Positions 26,293 to 34,808 of a DNA stretch of 64,000 nucleotides are shown here, in pieces. Every line of letters starts with the position of its first letter. Position 1 is the stretch's first letter. The position numbers and the translations under genes are program-made. Below the pieces are notes generated by a model. It was not told the DNA's origin, searched no databases, and saw only the letters and a program-made list of their open reading frames with translations. Location: contig JAGACK010000036.1 of NCBI GenBank assembly GCA_017614155.1, forward strand, positions 1 through 64,000, in the 5' to 3' direction. This DNA is from Lachnospiraceae bacterium. GTDB lineage: Bacteria > Bacillota > Clostridia > Lachnospirales > Lachnospiraceae.

Positions 26293-27933
26293 ATGTTGAA
26301 TATTCTGATAATCATCCCCGCCAGAGGTGGTTCAAAGAGGATACCGAGAAAAAATGTCAGGATCATGAACGGAAAGCCGCTCATACTCTATTCCATTGAA
26401 AACGCGGAAGCACTCAGGCAGTCTTTGGGTGCGGATATAGTCGTATCCACTGATGACGAAGAACTCATGGGCATAGTGAGAAATCACGGCGTAGAGATCA
26501 TAGAAAGAGAAGGCGCTCTTGCAAAGGACAATATCACTCTCGATCCGGTGATCCATGACGCTCTTTTGAGAAAAGAAAAAGAGACGGGAAAGAAATATGA
26601 CATAGTGATAACGATGCAGGCCACTTCGCCCACTCTCAAAAAAGAGACCCTTATAAATGCCGTAGAGGATTTCATAAAAGGGAACTATGACACGATGATC
26701 AGCTGTGTCAACAAGCCTCATCTGTCGTGGACGGAAAATGACGGAAAGATAATAAAGAATTACGAGAAAAGACTGAATTCGCAGGAACTGCCCTGCAATT
26801 ATCTGGAGACAGGCGCCTTCCTCATCACGAAAAGAGAGTGCGTGAAGGAGAATACCAGGATAGGAGAGAATATAACCGTATATGAGACCTCCGCAAAGGA
26901 GGCTGTTGACATAGACACAGAGGAAGACTGGATCGCTGCCGAGAGCATATTAAAAAGAAAAAAGATACTGCTCTTCTGTGTCGGACAGCAGCGTCTGGGC
27001 ATGGGACATATCTACAGATGTCTGACCATAGCTTACAAGCTGATTGGACATGACATTCTTTTTGTGACTGATTCCGAAAGCCATATGGGAATAGAAAAAC
27101 TGAAGGAATCACACTTTGATCTGAAGGTAGTATCAGACAGAAAGGAATATGAAAAGGTTCTGGAGGAATATGCTCCCGATGTCGTGATAAATGATGTCCT
27201 TGATACCGACGAAGAGCTGATCAAACTGGAAAGGGATCACACTTCGAGGATAGTGAATTTTGAAGATATGGGTCCCGGAGCCTGGCTTGCGGATGCCGTT
27301 ATAAATGCTCTTTACGAAAACAGAAAGAACAAGCCGCAGAACACCTACGAAGGATCTGATTATTTCTTTATCAGGGACGAATTCCTGGAGGAAAAGCCCA
27401 AGGAGTTCTCCGAAGAATGCAAGAACATCATGATCATGTTCGGAGGCGCCGATCCTTCGGATCTGACAGGCAAGCTTTACGGGATATGCAAAAATCTCCA
27501 TCCTCAGATGGAAGGTGTGGAATTTCATTTCCTGACGGGCTTTGCTTATGGGAACAAGGAAAATATCAAAACGGATCCTGAAAACAATATCTTCGTACAC
27601 CATGATGCGAAAAGGGTCAGTACCTATATGAAGCAGGCAGACCTGTGTGTCACATCGCAGGGAAGGACGGTCTTTGAACTTGCCTCCATGGGAGTCCCGG
27701 CTGTGGTCCTGGCCCAGAACGAGCGCGAGGCAGAGCATGTATTTGCCGGTATGGGCAACGGTTTCATAAATCTTGGGATAGGAAGCGAGACGGATGACAT
27801 CACCATAATAAAGACGATCATGTATCTGGCCGATATGCCCAGAGTCCGCAAAGAGATGAGAAACCTGCAGCTTTCGAGAAAGTTTGAAAAAGGACAGGAA
27901 AGAGTCATAAAGATCATACTCAATGAGGAATAA
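26293..27933 (+). CDS. Fusion of CMP-nonulosonate synthetase and PseG-like domain
   Basis: 546 residues from ATG 26293, with GGAG at 26281-26284. Residues 1 to about 225 are a NeuA/PseF/LegF cytidylyltransferase: IIIPARGGSKRIPRKN, VVSTDDEE, TMQATSPT and VDIDTEEDW. Residues about 230-546 form a PseG-like GT-B domain with GMGHIYRCLTIA, IMFGGADPSDLTGK and VTSQGRTVFELASMGVPAVVLAQNEREAEH (given in part). PseG removes UDP from a precursor before the NeuB-type step, so one protein covers the steps before and after the synthase. This makes a pseudaminic-like or related acid likely. Such fusions are known in some clusters. The preceding gap is a foldback repeat. Confidence 0.85.
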   Translation: MLNILIIIPARGGSKRIPRKNVRIMNGKPLILYSIENAEALRQSLGADIVVSTDDEELMGIVRNHGVEIIEREGALAKDNITLDPVIHDALLRKEKETGKKYDIVITMQATSPTLKKETLINAVEDFIKGNYDTMISCVNKPHLSWTENDGKIIKNYEKRLNSQELPCNYLETGAFLITKRECVKENTRIGENITVYETSAKEAVDIDTEEDWIAAESILKRKKILLFCVGQQRLGMGHIYRCLTIAYKLIGHDILFVTDSESHMGIEKLKESHFDLKVVSDRKEYEKVLEEYAPDVVINDVLDTDEELIKLERDHTSRIVNFEDMGPGAWLADAVINALYENRKNKPQNTYEGSDYFFIRDEFLEEKPKEFSEECKNIMIMFGGADPSDLTGKLYGICKNLHPQMEGVEFHFLTGFAYGNKENIKTDPENNIFVHHDAKRVSTYMKQADLCVTSQGRTVFELASMGVPAVVLAQNEREAEHVFAGMGNGFINLGIGSETDDITIIKTIMYLADMPRVRKEMRNLQLSRKFEKGQERVIKIILNEE

Positions 27934-29155
27934 AAGGATTCTTTTCATAAATTCCATAGTCGGTACCGGAAGCACGGGCAGACTGATCTCGGGACTGTGC
28001 AGGATGCTTTCGGAAAAAAACACCGACAGCCTGGTATGTTACGGCAGAGGGAAGGCTGATGAAAGCGTCGCGACATTCAGGATAGGAAAAGATCTTGATG
28101 TGTACGCCCACGGTGCGATAAGCCGTATCACGGACAGACACGGCCTTTATTCAAAGGGTGCCACAAAGATCCTCTTAAAAGTCATAGATGCGTTTGAACC
28201 GGATCTGATACATCTGCACAATCTTCACGGGTATTATCTGGATTACAGTATACTTGCACGGTATCTGAAGAGCAGGGGCACGCCCATAGTCTGGACGCTG
28301 CATGATTGCTGGACTTTCACGGGGCACTGCACTCATTTTGAATATGCGCGCTGTGATAAATGGAAGAATGAAGGATGTCACGACTGCGGTGAACTGAAGG
28401 AATATCCGAGGAGCATCTGCGCTGACAGGTCAAAAGAAAACTATCTTTTGAAGAAAGAGCTGTTTACCGGATTTAATGATCTGCAGATAGTGACGCCGTC
28501 GGAATGGCTGAAGGACAGGGTGGAGGAATCATTCCTTTCCGGATACAGGATAAATGTCATTCCTACGGGGATAGATCTGGAGACCTTTAAGCCTTCCGAA
28601 AGCGAAATCAAAAAAAGATACGGTATCGAAGGAAAAAAAGCAATCCTTGGTGTCGCCAATCCGTGGAGAGACAGAAAGGGACTGGATGAGTTCATAAAGC
28701 TTTCATCACTGCTTCCCGATGAATACAGGATAGTCATGATAGGCCTGAAAAAAAGCCAGCTTTCACTCATCCCGAAAAACATCACTGCTATCGAAAAGAC
28801 TGAGAGCGTGGAAGAGATGGTGCAGTGGTACAGCGCGGCAGATGTGTTTTTGAACCTGACAAGAGAAGATACCTTTCCGACCACAAACATAGAAGCTCTT
28901 GCCTGCGGCTGTCCGGTCATAACATACAGGGCGGGAGGAAGCCCTGAATCGCTTGATGAAACCTGCGGAAGAGTGATACGGGTCGATGACCTGGGAGAGG
29001 CTGTCAGACTCATAAAGGAAAACTCGTGGAGAGAAAACATAAAAGAAGACTGCAGGAAAAGAGCGCTTTTGTATGACAGGGACAAAAGATACATGCAGTA
29101 TTACGACGAGTGCTATGGCAGGATACTGATGGATGAAGAATATCAGAAGATTTAA
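27923..29155 (+). CDS. GT4-family glycosyltransferase (WcaC-like)
   Basis: 410 residues, overlapping the previous gene by 11 bases. Opening FINSIVGTGSTGRLISGL, then LIHLHNLHGYYLDY, WTLHDCWTFTGHCTHF and a Cys-rich loop, identify a WcaC-like branch of GT4. The donor-binding domain has GVANPWRDRKGLDEF and REDTFPTTNIEALACGCPVITY with the E-x7-E motif. It is predicted to act at the cytoplasmic membrane face on the lipid-linked repeat unit. No strong ribosome site is visible, so coupling to the upstream gene is likely. Confidence 0.85.
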   Translation: MRNKRILFINSIVGTGSTGRLISGLCRMLSEKNTDSLVCYGRGKADESVATFRIGKDLDVYAHGAISRITDRHGLYSKGATKILLKVIDAFEPDLIHLHNLHGYYLDYSILARYLKSRGTPIVWTLHDCWTFTGHCTHFEYARCDKWKNEGCHDCGELKEYPRSICADRSKENYLLKKELFTGFNDLQIVTPSEWLKDRVEESFLSGYRINVIPTGIDLETFKPSESEIKKRYGIEGKKAILGVANPWRDRKGLDEFIKLSSLLPDEYRIVMIGLKKSQLSLIPKNITAIEKTESVEEMVQWYSAADVFLNLTREDTFPTTNIEALACGCPVITYRAGGSPESLDETCGRVIRVDDLGEAVRLIKENSWRENIKEDCRKRALLYDRDKRYMQYYDECYGRILMDEEYQKI

Positions 29156-30470
29156 AAACAGCATAATAGCTCTTATTGCTTTTATTATGTACTCCGGCTG
29201 TATGGCGGTGCTGTTCTTTATGCTGGGGATCGACAATTTTGCCGTGATCTCGCTATCAAGGACATCGGTGGTCATGGCTTTTACTTTTATCATCTTCGGG
29301 TTCCTGCTTGTGCGTACCTACGGAAGTTTTGATGTCGGTGTCAGAAAAAGCCGTCCGATAGTTATCTCACTGTCGCTTGCCCTGATCATAGATGACTTTG
29401 TTACCTATATAGTGATGGTCATCATGAATACAAATGACATGAACGGAAGGACGGTCAGGTTTTCTTCGTTCGGTTATCTGATCCTTGCCCTGATTGCACA
29501 GATTCTGATCATAAACCTGTTTGCCCGTCTCGGGAACAGTTTCTTTTTTGCCGTGACTCCGCCGGAAAAGACCCTGATAGTTGCCGGAGCGGAAGATGAT
29601 CTTGAAAAGGTGAAAAGAGCGGTGAGTCTCTTTGACAGGAGATATGACATCAGTCATATGGCGCTTTTCGGAAAAGAAGATATAGAGAGCCTGATACCGG
29701 AATATACGAGTGTTTTCATCTATGATATCCCTGAGAATAAAAGAGCAGACATAGTCAAAAAATGTTATCTCGAAAGAGTGAGCCTGTACTGTTTTCCGTA
29801 TATTGAGGATGTGCTCATGCACAATTCTCCGCAGCTGATGTTTTCCGATCTGCCTTTTTATCTGTCGGATTTTAACAGGATGACCTTTGAACAGAGAGTG
29901 ATAAAAAGACTGGCGGATATTTTTGTCTCCGCATTTATGCTCATCATCACAAGTCCGATCCTGCTTGTCAGTGCCATCGCCATAAAAAAAGAGGACGGCG
30001 GCAGTGTTTTCTTCAGACAGGAGAGAGCTACGATAAGAGGCAGGGTCTTCAGGATATACAAGTTCAGGACCATGAAGGAGAATATCGAAAACTTTTCCTC
30101 GACCAAGGGAGATGACCGTATCACAAAGACCGGAAGGTTCCTGCGCAAATACAGGATAGACGAACTTCCGCAGTTCATCAATATAATAAAGGGCGAGATG
30201 TCTTTAGTCGGACCGCGTCCCGAGATGCTGAAAAATGTTGAGGAGTATACAAAAGAGCTTCCGGAGTTTTCCTACAGGCTGAAGATGAAAGCGGGCCTGA
30301 CCGGCTTTGCGCAGATAATGGGAAAATACAATACTTCATCAAAGGACAAGCTGATACTTGATCTGATGTATATAGAAGAATTCAACATTATAACGGATAT
30401 CAGGATCCTGCTTCAGACCCTGACGGTCCTGTTTTCGGCTGAGGAATCAACGGAAGGCTTTGATGAGTGA
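29133..30470 (+). CDS. Polyprenyl-phosphate sugar phosphotransferase, long WbaP/polytopic type
   Basis: 445 residues. Four N-terminal membrane helices (about 8-130) are followed by a Rossmann-like CoA-binding_3-type region (TLIVAGAEDD near 150). The C-terminal PGT domain from about 250 shows KRLADIFVSAFMLIITSPI, YKFRTMKEN, the Asp-Glu pair in RIDELPQFINIIKGEMSLVGPRPEM (given in part) and KAGLTGFAQIMGKY. It initiates glycan assembly by moving a hexose-1-phosphate to the lipid carrier. Its architecture differs from the PglC-like enzyme upstream, so this operon carries two separate initiating enzymes. ATG 29133 has AGGA upstream at 29120-29123 and overlaps the previous gene by 23 bases. Confidence 0.9.
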   Translation: MKNIRRFKNSIIALIAFIMYSGCMAVLFFMLGIDNFAVISLSRTSVVMAFTFIIFGFLLVRTYGSFDVGVRKSRPIVISLSLALIIDDFVTYIVMVIMNTNDMNGRTVRFSSFGYLILALIAQILIINLFARLGNSFFFAVTPPEKTLIVAGAEDDLEKVKRAVSLFDRRYDISHMALFGKEDIESLIPEYTSVFIYDIPENKRADIVKKCYLERVSLYCFPYIEDVLMHNSPQLMFSDLPFYLSDFNRMTFEQRVIKRLADIFVSAFMLIITSPILLVSAIAIKKEDGGSVFFRQERATIRGRVFRIYKFRTMKENIENFSSTKGDDRITKTGRFLRKYRIDELPQFINIIKGEMSLVGPRPEMLKNVEEYTKELPEFSYRLKMKAGLTGFAQIMGKYNTSSKDKLILDLMYIEEFNIITDIRILLQTLTVLFSAEESTEGFDE

Positions 30471-31212
30471 TATAAAGGTAAGCATAGTAACGGTCTGCAA
30501 AAACAGCGAAAAGACGATAGAGAGGACCATCAGATCGGTACTGGGACAGACATACAAAAATATAGAATACATCATAAAGGACGGGGGATCAGATGATGAC
30601 ACCCTGAAGATATGCCGTCAGTTTGAAAAGGAATTTGAAAAAGAAGGCATGACGATGAAGATAATCTCGTCCCCTGACGGCGGTATCTATGATGCAATGA
30701 ACAAAGGCATCGATGAGGCTGCGGGAGATATCGTCGGCATACTCAACAGTGATGATATCTATGAAAAGGATACTGTCAGGATTATGGCAAAGGAGTATGC
30801 TAAGCAGGATTTTGATCTTGCCTTCGGGGATATCAGGATGGTGCTCCCTTCGGGAAAGACTTTTGTTAAAAAGGCAAGGCTTCGCTCCTACACAACAAGC
30901 CGTGACTGGAATCATCCCACGCAGTTTGTGAAAAGGAGCATCTATGATACCTACAGATACAGATGCGAGAATATCAGTGACGACATGGATCTGTATTTCA
31001 GGATCAAAAGAGACGGAAAAAAGATCGTAGTGATAAACGAGGTTCTGGCTGAGTTTATGATGGGCGGTGTCAGCAGCAATATACCGTTTCATGAGGTCGG
31101 AGAAAGGATCGCAAGAAGATACCGGATATACAGACGCAACGGATACAGCCGGTTCTACATATTTGAGTGCGTCGCCTTTGAGATAATAAAATACATAGGT
31201 TCAAAACTGTAA
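30463..31212 (+). CDS. GT2-family glycosyltransferase (WcaE-like)
   Basis: 249 residues from ATG 30463, 5 bases after GGAAGG (30452-30457), overlapping the previous gene by 8 bases. It has VSIVTVCKNSEKTIERTIRS, YIIKDGGSDDDTL, GGIYDAMNKGIDEA and the metal-binding GILNSDDIY, then DWNHPTQF. This is the compact WcaE-like GT2 type without membrane helices. It is predicted to transfer one sugar in repeat-unit assembly. The gene at 55022-55825 is of the same subfamily. Confidence 0.85.
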   Translation: MSDIKVSIVTVCKNSEKTIERTIRSVLGQTYKNIEYIIKDGGSDDDTLKICRQFEKEFEKEGMTMKIISSPDGGIYDAMNKGIDEAAGDIVGILNSDDIYEKDTVRIMAKEYAKQDFDLAFGDIRMVLPSGKTFVKKARLRSYTTSRDWNHPTQFVKRSIYDTYRYRCENISDDMDLYFRIKRDGKKIVVINEVLAEFMMGGVSSNIPFHEVGERIARRYRIYRRNGYSRFYIFECVAFEIIKYIGSKL

Positions 31213-32384
31213 TGAAGCTGACTTTTTTTTCGAATTATTTTAATCATCATCAGAAAGCGCTCTGTGACTGCCTGAATGAAAGTACGGGAGTCGAGTTTAC
31301 CTTTGTCGAAACCGAACCGATGGAAGAGTTCAGGTCACGGATGGGCTGGGGCAGGGAGAAGATCCCGGAGTATGTCCTGAAAAGCCATCTGGGTGAGGAA
31401 GAAAAAAAGAAGGCCTTTGACCTGGCCTTTGAAAGTGATGTCGTGATCATAGGAACGGCACCCGAAGAGTTTATAGAAAAGCGGATGGAGGAGGATAAAC
31501 TCACCTTCAGATATTCCGAAAGGCCTTTAAAGGAGGGCAGATGGAAGGTTCTGGTGCCCTACCTGGCAAAGAAGTTTTATATCAATCATTACAGCAAGAG
31601 GAAAAAGAATATCTATATCCTGGCTGCCGGTGCTTTTGTTTCATCCGACTATGCCTTCCTTCATTCATACAAAAACAAATGCTACAAGTTCGGATATTTT
31701 CCGGCTCCGGAAGAGCTCTCATTCAGGGAGATTGAGAATCTTCGGAAAAAGAACAAGACAATGAAGGTACTCTGGGCTGGCAGGTTTCTGAAGCTGAAGC
31801 AGCCTGAGCTTCTGGTCTACGCAGCAAAACGCTGCAGGGATGTGGGGCTGGATCTTCGTCTGGAATTCGTAGGTGACGGAAAAGAAGAAAAAAAGATAAA
31901 GAAGCTCGTAAAGCAGATGAAGCTTGACAAAGTCACAACATTCTCAGGATTTTTAAGTCCCGAGGATACGAGAAGACAGATGGAAAAGGCAGATATCTTT
32001 GTATGTACGAGCAACAAGCTTGAGGGATGGGGCTCGGTCATTTACGAGGCGCTCTCTGCAGGATGCGCAGTCATAGCGCCTTCAAAAGCAGGAGCAACAC
32101 CGTTTCTTGTTAAGCAGGGAAAGACAGGATATATATTTGAAAGCGGGAATGTGGAAAGTCTTTCAGACAAGCTTCGTATCCTGCTTTCCAGTCCGGGTGC
32201 GGCGCATGAGCTGGGAAGAAATGCTTATGAGAATATGGCGCGGTACTGGAACCCGAAAGAAGCTGCCACAAGACTTCTTGAGGTTTGTGAAAAGAGGCTT
32301 GAGGGAAAGGATTATTATTTTGACAAAGGTCCTATGAGCCGGGCTGAAAAAATAAAGGAAAACTGGTATAAAGAAAAGCTTTGA
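31212..32384 (+). CDS. GT4-family glycosyltransferase
   Basis: 390 residues. The N-terminal domain opens KLTFFSNYFNHHQKALCDCL. The C-terminal domain has VLWAGRFLKLKQPELLV, EFVGDGKEEKKI and SNKLEGWGSVIYEALSAGCAVIA, with the retaining GT4 E-x7-E motif. The start ATG shares one base with the previous stop (TAATG) and the end overlaps the next start as TTGA. Donor sugar is unknown. All sequence features are normal for the family. Confidence 0.87.
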   Translation: MKLTFFSNYFNHHQKALCDCLNESTGVEFTFVETEPMEEFRSRMGWGREKIPEYVLKSHLGEEEKKKAFDLAFESDVVIIGTAPEEFIEKRMEEDKLTFRYSERPLKEGRWKVLVPYLAKKFYINHYSKRKKNIYILAAGAFVSSDYAFLHSYKNKCYKFGYFPAPEELSFREIENLRKKNKTMKVLWAGRFLKLKQPELLVYAAKRCRDVGLDLRLEFVGDGKEEKKIKKLVKQMKLDKVTTFSGFLSPEDTRRQMEKADIFVCTSNKLEGWGSVIYEALSAGCAVIAPSKAGATPFLVKQGKTGYIFESGNVESLSDKLRILLSSPGAAHELGRNAYENMARYWNPKEAATRLLEVCEKRLEGKDYYFDKGPMSRAEKIKENWYKEKL

Positions 32385-33499
32385 AAAAGATAGTTTATCT
32401 GATGGAATATCCCATAGACCTTCCCGGGGGAGCGCAGATGTCGACCCTGAGTATCTGTGAAGGCCTTTCGGATCATAAAGAATACGGATATGAGCCTGTT
32501 GTCATCTGTCCGGATCTCCTCGAAAAAAAGGAGTCGGACTATCCGTTCAGGATACTGACATATCCCATGACGGAAAGCCGTATCAGGAATCTTTTTTTGC
32601 GCATCAGGGCTTTCAGGGAGTATATAGGGCAGGAAAAACCGGATCTTGTACATATCGAGATGTCGGAATCTCTTATTACCTACGGGTTCATACAAAGGAA
32701 GTTTAAAGATATCAGATTCATATATACTGACAGGGGACTTCTTTTCGGATACAGAAAAAGATCCAGGCTTTTCATGTTCCCGGTCCTGAAAAAAAGTCAC
32801 ATGCTGGTGACCACCACAAGATTCAATGAGGAACTGTGGAGAAAGGAAACGGACATCAGGCCTCTGATGGTCATTCCGAATACCATAAGCACCAGATATT
32901 TCGGTGATTATGATGAGTTAAAAAGAAAGGAAATCGGACCGGATCATAAATTTACCGTTGGTCTTGCAGGCAGGATCTGTGTTGAAAAGGACTGGGATTT
33001 TGCGGTTGAACTTATAAAAAAGCTGAGCGCCGTTCTGTCGGACCTTCGTATTAATATTGTTTTGTCGACCTTTGAAAAAGGAGATGATGAAAAGACGGAG
33101 GAGATCTTCCGGGAGATCGCGGCAGCGGTCGGAGAAGATCATCTGTCACGGCATTTGAATCTTTCACAGCAAGAGATGGCGGATTTTTATTATGATGTGG
33201 ATGTGTTCCTCATGACAAGCTGTTTTGAATCCTTTGGAAAGGCTGCGGTTGAAGCAATGAGCAGAAAATGCGCAGTGGTTTCAACAACAGTCGGAGGACT
33301 GCCTGAGGTCATCGGAGATGACAGGTATCTTTATACAAAGGAAGATCCGGAAAAAGGCATCCGGTGTATATGCGAGCTGGCATCTGACCCGCAGAGACTT
33401 AAAGGCGCGGGAGAATATTTTTACCAAAGATACAGGACTCTGTACAGCGAGGATATTTATATAGAAAATCACAGGAGGATCTATGATGAGATTATATGA
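32381..33499 (+). CDS. GT4-family glycosyltransferase
   Basis: 372 residues from TTG 32381 (TTGA overlap with the previous stop). It has the LPGGAQMSTLSICEGL loop typical of GT4 acceptor domains, PDLVHIEMSE, GLAGRICVEKDWDFAVELI and SCFESFGKAAVEAMSRKCAVVSTTVGG (in part), again with the E-x7-E pattern. No Shine-Dalgarno close to the TTG is seen, so re-initiation after the upstream gene is likely. Substrate is unknown. Confidence 0.86.
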   Translation: MKKIVYLMEYPIDLPGGAQMSTLSICEGLSDHKEYGYEPVVICPDLLEKKESDYPFRILTYPMTESRIRNLFLRIRAFREYIGQEKPDLVHIEMSESLITYGFIQRKFKDIRFIYTDRGLLFGYRKRSRLFMFPVLKKSHMLVTTTRFNEELWRKETDIRPLMVIPNTISTRYFGDYDELKRKEIGPDHKFTVGLAGRICVEKDWDFAVELIKKLSAVLSDLRINIVLSTFEKGDDEKTEEIFREIAAAVGEDHLSRHLNLSQQEMADFYYDVDVFLMTSCFESFGKAAVEAMSRKCAVVSTTVGGLPEVIGDDRYLYTKEDPEKGIRCICELASDPQRLKGAGEYFYQRYRTLYSEDIYIENHRRIYDEII

Positions 33500-34808
33500 C
33501 GGACTGAAGGAGAAAAAAGAAAAACTGGCGCTTGTGGGGCTGGGCTATGTCGGAATGCCCATAGCGGTTGCTTTTGCAAGGCATTTTAATGTGATAGGCT
33601 TTGACCTGAGCAGTGAGAAGATAGCAAAATACAGATCCGGGATAGACCCTACCGAGGAGGTGGGAGATGAAGAGATAAAAAAGACAACGGTTGATTTCAC
33701 GGATGATGAAAAACGTCTTTCGGAAGCGGGCTTTATCATAGTTGCCGTGCCCACTCCGGTCAATCAGGACAAGACACCGGACCTGAAGCCCGTTGAGGGT
33801 GCAAGCCATACCGTCGGCAGAAATCTCAAAAAGGGATCGATCGTGGTCTATGAATCGACTGTATATCCCGGCGTAACGGAGGATGTCTGTATTCCGATAC
33901 TTGAAGCAGAATCCGGACTGAAATGCGGGACCGATTTCAAAGTGGGTTATTCTCCGGAGCGCATCAATCCCGGTGACAAGGTCCATCGTCTTGAGAATAT
34001 CAAAAAGATCGTATCCGGCATGGATGAAGAATCTCTTGAGATAATCGCAGCCGTTTATGAGACGGTAATAAAGGCAGGCGTTCACAGGGCTGGTTCCATC
34101 AAGGTCGCAGAGGCTGCAAAGGTTGTCGAGAATTCCCAGAGGGATATCAATATCGCATTCATAAATGAGCTTGCCATGGCCTTTGACAGGATGGGGATAG
34201 ATACGACCGAGGTCATAGATGCCATGAACACAAAATGGAATGCCCTCGGGTTCAGACCGGGTCTTGTCGGGGGACACTGTATAGGCGTCGATCCGTATTA
34301 TTTTGTTTATGAAGCTGAAAAGCTTGGTTATCATTCACAGATAATCTCTTCGGGCAGGAGGATCAATGATGATATGCCCTCCTTCATTGCCGAAAAGATC
34401 ATCAAACAGCTTGTAGTTTCCGGAAAGAGAGTGAGGACATCCAGGGTGGTATTCCTTGGAGCCACCTTTAAAGAGAACTGTCCTGATGTCAGGAATTCCA
34501 AGATAATGGAAGTTGTCGATGCTCTTTCAGAATACGGGATACGCCCCAGGATCACGGATCCCATGGCTGATTCAGAGGATGTAAAGAGAAGCTACGGATA
34601 TGACCTGACGGATATAAAGGACATAAATGATGCAGACTGCCTGATACTTGGGGTTTCCCATGATGCATATAAACAGATGGGACTGTCCGGAATGGATGCC
34701 CTGTTTGACAGTAAACTGAAAAATGAAGAGAAGGTCATCATAGATATAAAGAGCATCCTTGATAAAAAAGAGGTTGAAAAGAATGGCTACTTCTACTGGA
34801 GGCTCTGA
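33486..34808 (+). CDS. tviB: UDP-N-acetylhexosamine 6-dehydrogenase (TviB/WbpO-like)
   Basis: 440 residues from ATG 33486, which has ideal 7-base spacing from AGGAGG (33473-33478); ATG 33483 is one codon earlier. It has the NAD-binding ALVGLGYVGMPIA, VPTPVNQDKTPDL, YESTVYPGVTED, ENSQRDINIAFINELA and the catalytic Cys in GGHCIGVDPYY. The CIGVDPYY form separates the UDP-HexNAc dehydrogenase (TviB/WbpO/Cap5O) group from UDP-glucose dehydrogenases, so the product is probably UDP-GalNAcA or UDP-GlcNAcA. A separate Ugd occurs at 40723. Confidence 0.88.
   Translation: MRLYDGLKEKKEKLALVGLGYVGMPIAVAFARHFNVIGFDLSSEKIAKYRSGIDPTEEVGDEEIKKTTVDFTDDEKRLSEAGFIIVAVPTPVNQDKTPDLKPVEGASHTVGRNLKKGSIVVYESTVYPGVTEDVCIPILEAESGLKCGTDFKVGYSPERINPGDKVHRLENIKKIVSGMDEESLEIIAAVYETVIKAGVHRAGSIKVAEAAKVVENSQRDINIAFINELAMAFDRMGIDTTEVIDAMNTKWNALGFRPGLVGGHCIGVDPYYFVYEAEKLGYHSQIISSGRRINDDMPSFIAEKIIKQLVVSGKRVRTSRVVFLGATFKENCPDVRNSKIMEVVDALSEYGIRPRITDPMADSEDVKRSYGYDLTDIKDINDADCLILGVSHDAYKQMGLSGMDALFDSKLKNEEKVIIDIKSILDKKEVEKNGYFYWRL

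Noticed and set aside
27133-28023. 296-codon minus-strand open frame
   Set aside because: It is antisense to the CMP-synthetase fusion and the next gene; no family resemblance.
33492-34334. 280-codon minus-strand open frame
   Set aside because: It is the shadow of the TviB-like gene.
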